This document shows, piece after piece, positions 25,159 through 29,665 of a stretch of DNA of 29,665 bases. Where the stretch lies: positions 1-29,665 of the forward strand of contig JBHLNL010000022.1 of the NCBI GenBank assembly GCA_048941605.1, given 5' to 3'. The position numbers and the translations under genes were made by a program. A model generated the notes under the pieces. The model was not told the origin of the DNA, ran no database searches, and saw nothing but the letters and a program-made list of their open reading frames with translations. The stretch's first letter is position 1. Each line of letters opens with the position of its first letter. The stretch comes from Loki-b32 sp048941605. GTDB taxonomy: Archaea; Asgardarchaeota; Lokiarchaeia; Sigyniarchaeales; SOKP01.

Positions 25159-25989
25159 ATGGTATTTCTTGAAACAAAAGTGCTCTTAAAGGGTTTACTA
25201 TGGCCAGAAAGTCCACGTTGGCATAATGATAAACTTTGGTTCTCTGATATGGATGCACATAAAGTAATGACAGTAGATCTAAATGGAAACACAGAAACAA
25301 TATTAGAAATACAGAATCGGACTTCTGGGTTAGGTTGGTTACCAGATGGAAGATTATTAGTCGTTTCTATGGAAAATTGCAGAATTTTTCGTCTAGATCC
25401 TGAAGAATTAAAAGAACATGCAAACTTGAGTGATCTTGCAACTTTAAACTGTAATGATATGGTTGTTGATAATAATGGGAGAGCTTATGTGGGAAATATG
25501 GGTTTTGATTTTTTTGATCTCAAACCAAATTTTAATCCAGCCGAAATTATTCTTGTATCCCCTGAAGGAGATGCTAGGATTGTTGCTGATGATATGGCTT
25601 TCCCAAATGGGATGGTTATTACTCCAGATGGTAAAACTCTTATTGTTGGAGAAACTTTTGCTGTGCGTCTAACAGCATTTAATATCATGGAAGATGGTTC
25701 TCTAACAAATCGTAGAATATGGGCTAATCTTAAAACAATAGCTCCTGATGGAATTTGTTTAGATGCTGAGGGTGCAATTTGGGTTTCAGTTCCAGGACGC
25801 CATAGAGTTGTACGTATTCTTGAAGGGGGAAAAATTACTGATAAGGTGAAAGTTAAAACAGATGCATATGCTTGTGTGCTTGGTGGACCTAAACGTGATA
25901 TCCTTTTTATAGCAACGTCAACCCCTGAAAGAGTAAATGGACAGATTGAGTATGTTAAAGTGGATATACCAGGAGCTGGAATTCCTTAA
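25159..25989 (+). CDS. SMP-30/gluconolactonase-family protein
   Basis: Six-bladed beta-propeller, 276 residues. The ATG at 25159 is chosen because AAGGAGAT (25141-25148) lies ten nt before it; a GTG at 25150 is too close to the site. The divalent-metal ligands of the family are in place: E17 (PESPRW), N150 (FPNGM) and D197 (APDGI), with N99 (CNDM) at the substrate position. The family hydrolyses sugar lactones or related esters; substrate is unknown. It is 82 nt after the FMN enzyme gene, and an AT-rich TATTTAAT stretch between could give it a separate promoter. Confidence 0.9.
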   Translation: MVFLETKVLLKGLLWPESPRWHNDKLWFSDMDAHKVMTVDLNGNTETILEIQNRTSGLGWLPDGRLLVVSMENCRIFRLDPEELKEHANLSDLATLNCNDMVVDNNGRAYVGNMGFDFFDLKPNFNPAEIILVSPEGDARIVADDMAFPNGMVITPDGKTLIVGETFAVRLTAFNIMEDGSLTNRRIWANLKTIAPDGICLDAEGAIWVSVPGRHRVVRILEGGKITDKVKVKTDAYACVLGGPKRDILFIATSTPERVNGQIEYVKVDIPGAGIP

Positions 25990-26041
25990 TCTTTATTCTT
26001 TGCGAATTTAATTTATCAAAATTAAGAGATAACAAAAAAAA

Positions 26042-26518
26042 ATGTCAAGTAATAGAAAAGAAATTGAACCATACGATTATATTAAACACTTTATGAGACA
26101 TACAGCATTATTAGTATCAATGGATAATAATGAAAAACCAAATGTTATGGCATTAGATTGGAAAACTATTGAAGAATTTGAGGGTTTTCCCGTCATAAGA
26201 GCACAGGTAGCTTACAGTCGATATACATATAAATTACTGACTGAAGGATTAAAGGAATTTACTGTTAACATACCATCAGAAAATAATTACATGGCAGTGG
26301 ATATTGCGGGTTCTTATTCAGGTAGAAATGTTGACAAATTCAAAGAAGCGAGTTTAGAAACCATTCCCGGAAAAAAAACCAAAGTACCTACTATTAAAGA
26401 TTGTATTTTGAACTATGAATGTCAAATTGTTCATTCAAGTAAATCAAACATAAGCAGTCATCATTATTTTTATGGTAAAATATTAGTTGCTTATGCTTCT
26501 ACTGAATTAATTAAATAA
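26042..26518 (+). CDS. Flavin-reductase-like FMN-binding split-barrel protein
   Basis: 158 residues, of the DIM6/NTAB flavin reductase-like family: PNVMALDWKT is the strand with the flavin-ribityl contacts, followed by VAYSRYTYKLLTEGLKEFTVNIPS and the GSYSGRNVDKF segment typical of the family. It would bind FMN and pass reducing equivalents. It is 52 nt after the SMP-30-like gene, and with the FMN oxidoreductase upstream the three may form one flavin-dependent pathway; that is inference from order. Convergent with the DtxR-family gene. Confidence 0.88.
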   Translation: MSSNRKEIEPYDYIKHFMRHTALLVSMDNNEKPNVMALDWKTIEEFEGFPVIRAQVAYSRYTYKLLTEGLKEFTVNIPSENNYMAVDIAGSYSGRNVDKFKEASLETIPGKKTKVPTIKDCILNYECQIVHSSKSNISSHHYFYGKILVAYASTELIK

Positions 26519-26524
26519 TTTTTA

Positions 26525-26935
26525 TTAAATTTTGTCGCAATAACAATCTGATGAGCTTAAAATCTCTTCACCGCAAGGACATTCTTTGGGATGATTATAT
26601 CTTTTACAAATTTTATTTATAAGTTCACAGGAAAAAAGCAGATTGAACTTTTCGCATTCATCATGAGCAATTTCTGGTTTTATATCAAGTTCATTTATTA
26701 ATAACAGTTCAAGAAGCCTTGCATGACGAGTTAATTCAATTGCCAACTCTTTTCCTTTAGGTGATAAAGAAACTGGTTTATAGCGTTGGTAAATCACATA
26801 TTCCTTATCTTCTAATCTTTTAATACAACTTCCAATTGTGGAATGCGCAATTTCTAGTTTTTTTGCAAGAGTTCCGACTTTTAATTCACCTAGCTGAAAT
26901 AACTTTCTTAAAACTCTATAATCAATATCTAACAT
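26525..26935 (-). CDS. DtxR/MntR-family metal-responsive regulator
   Basis: 136 residues. Winged helix at 1-62 (VGTLAKKLEIAHSTIGSCIKRLEDKEYV with a wing at 46-60), then the dimerisation domain (ARLLELLLINELDI and the AHDECEKF helix) ending in HPKECPCG, which matches the family's P-x-CPHG element. Ligands differ from DtxR: H91 aligns with H98, but E105-H106 correspond to N98-L99, and the HRLLE histidine is Ala with a His one residue earlier. The last 18 residues carry C119, C121, C131 and C133 as two CxC pairs. No SH3-like third domain. It is 46 nt behind the ZIP gene, so it probably controls that transporter and itself. Confidence 0.88.
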   Translation of the reverse strand: MLDIDYRVLRKLFQLGELKVGTLAKKLEIAHSTIGSCIKRLEDKEYVIYQRYKPVSLSPKGKELAIELTRHARLLELLLINELDIKPEIAHDECEKFNLLFSCELINKICKRYNHPKECPCGEEILSSSDCYCDKI

Positions 26936-26981
26936 AAGTTTCTTTATTAAATTATTATCCTATAATATAAAAAATCTCAAT

Positions 26982-27737
26982 TTAATGTTGATGTCCTCCC
27001 AGTGATAACAATAATGTCATTAAAACAATACCAATTATGATAACTACCAATTGGCGTATAATATATTTTATATCGGTGTGTTGATGAAGATCAGGTGTTA
27101 AGTCTGAGAGGGCAATATAAATAAAACTTGCTGCCGCAACTGCTAATAAAAATGGTATCGCAAATTCTATTAAATCTAAAAGAAAATAAGAGATAATTGA
27201 TGCAGGTATTGTGGTTGAACTCGAGATAATATTATAAACAAATGCTTTTTTTTTTGAATAGCCTGCATGTAAAAGAATTCCAAAATCTCCAGTTTCTTGC
27301 GCTATTTCATGAAATATAATTGTTATTCCTGCTGCAATTCCGAGACTAAACCCCGATAGGAATGCAGCAGCTATTACAATACCATCTGTAAGATTATGAA
27401 AAGAATCACCTATTAGAATAATCGGTCCAGACGCATGAGAATGGACCTCACATTCTTCATCACGACAATTTCTCCAAATTATAATCTTTTCCATTATAAA
27501 GAAAAAAAGGATACCACCCAATATAAAGGGCATAATTATATGTGGCTCACCAGCACCTTCAACAGCTTCTGGAATTAGTCCTAAAAATGCAGCAGTTAAA
27601 AGAATACCAGTAGCAAACGCGATTAAAATAGGTATAAGTGCCTTTTGATATTTTTCATTCAAAAACATAAAACTACCTGCAGCAGTAATGGCTCCAAAAC
27701 TTCCCAAAATGCTAAATAAAATTACCCATAATAGAAT
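26982..27737 (-). CDS. ZIP-family metal transporter
   Basis: Moves Zn2+, Fe2+ or Mn2+ into the cytosol. Eight membrane helices; the binuclear site motifs are HNLTDG (TM4; histidine 114 counted from the ATT) and HEIAQE (TM5; histidine 143). A histidine- and cysteine-containing loop (CRDEECEVHSHAS) before TM4 and a GGHQH C terminus are further metal-binding candidates. The only conventional start in frame, TTG at 27707, would cut the first helix. Reading from ATT at 27737 adds MLLWVILFSI, completes TM1 and gives 251 residues; GTGAT stands five nt before it. The DtxR-family gene follows, and a palindrome lies upstream. Confidence 0.9.
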   Translation of the reverse strand: MLLWVILFSILGSFGAITAAGSFMFLNEKYQKALIPILIAFATGILLTAAFLGLIPEAVEGAGEPHIIMPFILGGILFFFIMEKIIIWRNCRDEECEVHSHASGPIILIGDSFHNLTDGIVIAAAFLSGFSLGIAAGITIIFHEIAQETGDFGILLHAGYSKKKAFVYNIISSSTTIPASIISYFLLDLIEFAIPFLLAVAAASFIYIALSDLTPDLHQHTDIKYIIRQLVVIIIGIVLMTLLLSLGGHQH

Positions 27738-27742
27738 TGCAT

Positions 27743-27747
27743 ATCAC
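27743..27747 (-). promoter_or_regulatory. GTGAT ribosome binding site before the ZIP gene
   Basis: GTGAT on the minus strand, then ATGCA, then the in-frame ATT at 27737. The ATG inside the spacer is out of frame. Spacing and motif match the ubiquitin-like gene. Confidence 0.45.
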
Positions 27748-27766
27748 ATTTCTTAATTTTTTTTGA

Positions 27767-27786
27767 TTTTACGATACATCGTAAAA
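27767..27786. promoter_or_regulatory. 20-bp palindrome, probable DtxR-family operator
   Basis: TTTTACGATACATCGTAAAA is a perfect inverted repeat with nine-base arms and a two-base spacer. It is 30 nt upstream of the proposed ZIP start and adjoins a minus-strand TATA-like sequence (27781-27794), so a bound protein would block transcription. DtxR-family boxes have this size and symmetry, and the regulator is in the same operon. The ECF gene is divergent from here and could share control. Confidence 0.65.
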
Positions 27787-27934
27787 TATTTAATGAAATA
27801 AAAAAATGAATAGATAAAAAAGTTTTCGTTATAATTAGACAGAGAAAATATGATTAAAGAAAATTAGGAAATTAATTTTATATAGTCTAAAAAATTCAAA
27901 AAACTAGAAAACTAAATAAAAGGCGATATAAACA

Positions 27935-28519
27935 TTGAAAAATGAACAGTTATCAGAATCAGATCAGTATAAAGGGCGTCTCACCCCTCGAATTATCCTT
28001 TTATTTTCGTTAATAGGTGTATTTTCTGCCCTTATTTGTATACTTACTATGGTAGTAACAATTCCAATACCTGCAACACAGGGATTTATTAACATTGGAG
28101 ATGCTGGAGTAATGATTTGCGGGTTGTTATTTGGACCAATAATAGGAGGTTTTTCTGGAGGAATTGGTTCTGCTCTTGCAGATATTTTTTTGGGTTATAT
28201 AATATATGCCCCAGGAACTTTAATAATTAAAGGTTTAGAGGGTTTAATTGTTGGAATTATTGCTAATCCTAAAAAATATTACAAAAAAATAAATTATAGA
28301 GATATTTTAGCCGTTATAGCTGGAGGTTTATTAATGGTATATGGATACTTTTTATATGAATTATTCGTATATGGTTTACCAGCGGCAGTCTATGAACTTA
28401 TTTTAAATGGTATAATTCAATTTGGATTGGGAGGATTGATAGCTCTTATATTTATTGCTACAGCACGTAAAGTTATAATTGATAATTTACCGCAAGTTTT
28501 TGATAAGATCTTTATTTAA
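27935..28519 (+). CDS. ECF-type transporter substrate-binding (S) component
   Basis: 194 residues with about six membrane helices. The segment IPIPATQGFINIGDAGVMI with FGPIIGGFSGGIGSALADI and PGTLIIKGLEG is the common signature of vitamin and cofactor S components. Such proteins need an energising module (EcfA, EcfA', EcfT), none of which is in the window, so it probably shares one encoded elsewhere. Substrate unknown. The start is TTG, with GGCGAT seven nt upstream, the same arrangement as the small GTPase gene. A second in-frame ATG is not nearby. Confidence 0.88.
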   Translation: MKNEQLSESDQYKGRLTPRIILLFSLIGVFSALICILTMVVTIPIPATQGFINIGDAGVMICGLLFGPIIGGFSGGIGSALADIFLGYIIYAPGTLIIKGLEGLIVGIIANPKKYYKKINYRDILAVIAGGLLMVYGYFLYELFVYGLPAAVYELILNGIIQFGLGGLIALIFIATARKVIIDNLPQVFDKIFI

Positions 28520-28526
28520 TGAATAC

Positions 28527-28667
28527 TTAATCAACAATACAATTACTACACTCAATTTCATCGAAATCATCCCAGTCACTGCGAAATATTTTTATTTTTC
28601 CTTTATCTCCGCAAAATTTACAGCTATATTTAAGCCCTATAAAATCTTCTCTTTGAAATATACTCAT
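28527..28667 (-). CDS. 46-residue zinc-ribbon protein
   Basis: A short gene convergent with the ECF gene, seven nt away. The product has two CxxC knuckles, C16-KF-C19 and C40-SN-C43, separated by 20 residues, which is zinc-ribbon spacing. Between them is KGKIKIFRSDWDDFDEIE, a plausible beta hairpin. Start is the ATG at 28667; no ribosome binding site is seen. Selection for coding is suggested by the ordered cysteine pairs in an otherwise AT-rich gap. Role unknown; small ribbons commonly bind nucleic acid or protein. Confidence 0.65.
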   Translation of the reverse strand: MSIFQREDFIGLKYSCKFCGDKGKIKIFRSDWDDFDEIECSNCIVD

Positions 28668-28819
28668 ACTTGTTTCATAAATTCATATTAGAATAGAAAT
28701 TATTAAAAAATGATTAGATTCAAGTTATTTATAAATTTGTCTTTAGAAAACTTTATTATTAAAATATTGAATCAAGACAAAATAAAACAAATAGCTATAA
28801 ATTAAAATAAAAAAGAGAA

Positions 28820-29665
28820 TTAAAAGTTAGAATAAGTCATAAATTTATCTCCTGATCCTAAACTATAGAGCTCAAACTTGCTTCCACGCTTAGTCTCGCA
28901 GAACATTTGGATCATAGGGAATAAGTAAATTTGTGTTGTTATTTGGGAATCTTTATCTTTATTATAAGTTCTATAATCACTACTAGCTGCATTTATAGTC
29001 CTTTTGATATTTTTATTCCAATATCCTAATGAAGGTTCTGCTTTTGATTCTAATTCTTTAAAATCGCTAAATTTTATACCTTCGACCTCTTCAATTATTT
29101 TGTGTAGATCTTCTCCAATTTCTTTCTCATATTTTGTTTGAGCACTTGAGTGAAGTATAGGAACCCCAGTTACAACTGTTTGAAATGGTACAGGAAGTTC
29201 TTCATATTTATAGAGATTTTTATGACCTCCACATTCTTTACATGGATCTGATCTGTTTCCAGTACCATAGCAAGCACCACATGGATAAGAGAATACTTTT
29301 TTTTCCTTTTGTTGCTCTTGACCGACTAATATTGTGATATTTTCCTCAATTTTACCAGTACCTTTACAAGTTTTACACTTATTGTCAATATATCCCTTAC
29401 CTTTACAGGTTTTGCAAGGAACTGCTTGTAATGATTCATATTGAGGTACTATTTCGTCTCCCTTCCATTCGTCTTTATTTATCTTCCCAGCACCCTTAAA
29501 CGAATAAAATTGTACTCTTCCCACTCTAGGAGCACTTATAGTATTTTCTTCTTTTCCTTTTGGTGCTGGACCAAGAGATTTTTTAACTGCAAAATAAATT
29601 GCTGCTTCTTTATTAGTATCTTTTACATATTCAGCAGCACTAATTGCATCTAAAGAAAAAACTGC
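28820..29665 (-). CDS. Protein with DnaJ-type CxxCxGxG zinc finger, 5' end outside window
   Basis: The frame is open to the right edge; 282 residues are visible and a GTG at 29524 is internal. Four cysteine knuckles occur: CKTCKGKG, CKTCKGTG, CGACYGTG and CKECGGHK, the pattern of the DnaJ/Hsp40 cysteine-rich domain, which binds two zinc ions and unfolded protein. The part upstream (AAEYVKDTNKEAAIYFAV and following) is not a J domain and no HPD is visible, though a J domain could lie beyond the edge. The C-terminal 140 residues do not look like DnaJ substrate-binding domains and are not recognised. A stand-alone or rearranged zinc-finger protein is likely. Confidence 0.75.
   Translation of the reverse strand, partial: AVFSLDAISAAEYVKDTNKEAAIYFAVKKSLGPAPKGKEENTISAPRVGRVQFYSFKGAGKINKDEWKGDEIVPQYESLQAVPCKTCKGKGYIDNKCKTCKGTGKIEENITILVGQEQQKEKKVFSYPCGACYGTGNRSDPCKECGGHKNLYKYEELPVPFQTVVTGVPILHSSAQTKYEKEIGEDLHKIIEEVEGIKFSDFKELESKAEPSLGYWNKNIKRTINAASSDYRTYNKDKDSQITTQIYLFPMIQMFCETKRGSKFELYSLGSGDKFMTYSNF

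Noticed and set aside
28479..28691. Plus-strand frame at the end of the ECF gene
   Set aside because: It overlaps the ECF gene in another frame and is antisense to the zinc-ribbon gene, whose CxxC pairs are the better explanation.
1..29665. tRNA, rRNA, CRISPR array, insertion sequence or prophage
   Set aside because: No tRNA-like GC-rich folded gap, no spaced direct repeats, no transposase or integrase gene and no terminal inverted repeats were seen.

Overview
The window reads as a piece of an AT-rich archaeal genome, most likely an Asgard archaeon of the Lokiarchaeia type. The archaeal signs are an EndA-family tRNA-splicing endonuclease, a COG1855-type PIN/ATPase/KH protein, TATA-like boxes 25-27 nt before several start codons (leaderless genes), and a mix of ATG and TTG starts placed 4-10 nt after GGTGAT-like ribosome binding sites. 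The Asgard signs are a concentration of eukaryote-like proteins: a ubiquitin-like modifier ending in Gly-Gly-Ile, an E1-like adenylyltransferase, a Ras/Rab-like GTPase with a long helical tail, a candidate longin-fold protein, a SIRT6/7-like sirtuin, a leucine-rich repeat protein with an N-terminal module I associate with Lokiarchaeal LRR proteins, and long coiled-coil proteins. The taxonomic call is an inference from protein families; no rRNA or tRNA gene was seen. Coding density is high, with short AT-rich gaps.

Layout. 1-4.0 kb: an E1/MoeB/ThiF-like gene cut by the left edge, a gamma-carbonic anhydrase-like protein and a membrane-anchored Nudix protein on the minus strand, then nadA on the plus strand. 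4.0-7.5 kb: a multi-spanning membrane protein, the LRR protein and a winged-helix regulator. 7.7-9.9 kb: small genes, namely a coiled-coil/polyproline peptide, the ubiquitin-like protein, the longin-like protein, a short helical protein and a hydrogenase-maturation-type protease. 10.0-13.9 kb: a soluble PAS-PAS histidine kinase, then overlapping genes for EndA and the PIN-ATPase. 13.9-16.2 kb: an alpha/alpha-toroid protein, the sirtuin and a small unknown.

16.2-23.7 kb is a minus-strand block. In transcription order it holds the small GTPase, a coiled-coil protein with 11-residue repeats, a PfkB sugar kinase, a long coiled-coil protein with a C-terminal two-helix membrane anchor, an APC transporter and a PHP phosphoesterase. 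GTPase, soluble coil and membrane-anchored coil side by side resemble a GTPase-plus-tether arrangement. This is the most system-like neighbourhood in the window, but the link rests on gene order alone.

24.0-26.5 kb is a plus-strand metabolic set: an FMN-dependent nitronate monooxygenase-like enzyme, an SMP-30/gluconolactonase-like protein and a flavin-reductase-like protein. 26.5-27.8 kb is a metal module: a DtxR-family regulator behind a ZIP transporter, with a perfect 20-bp palindrome at the ZIP promoter. The right end has an ECF-type S component, a 46-residue zinc-ribbon protein and a protein with four CxxC motifs in DnaJ style, cut by the right edge.

Two genes (ubiquitin-like and ZIP) have no ATG, GTG or TTG where homology asks for the start, but both carry GTGAT-N5-ATT there. 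AUU initiation, or an assembly indel for the ubiquitin gene, should be tested.
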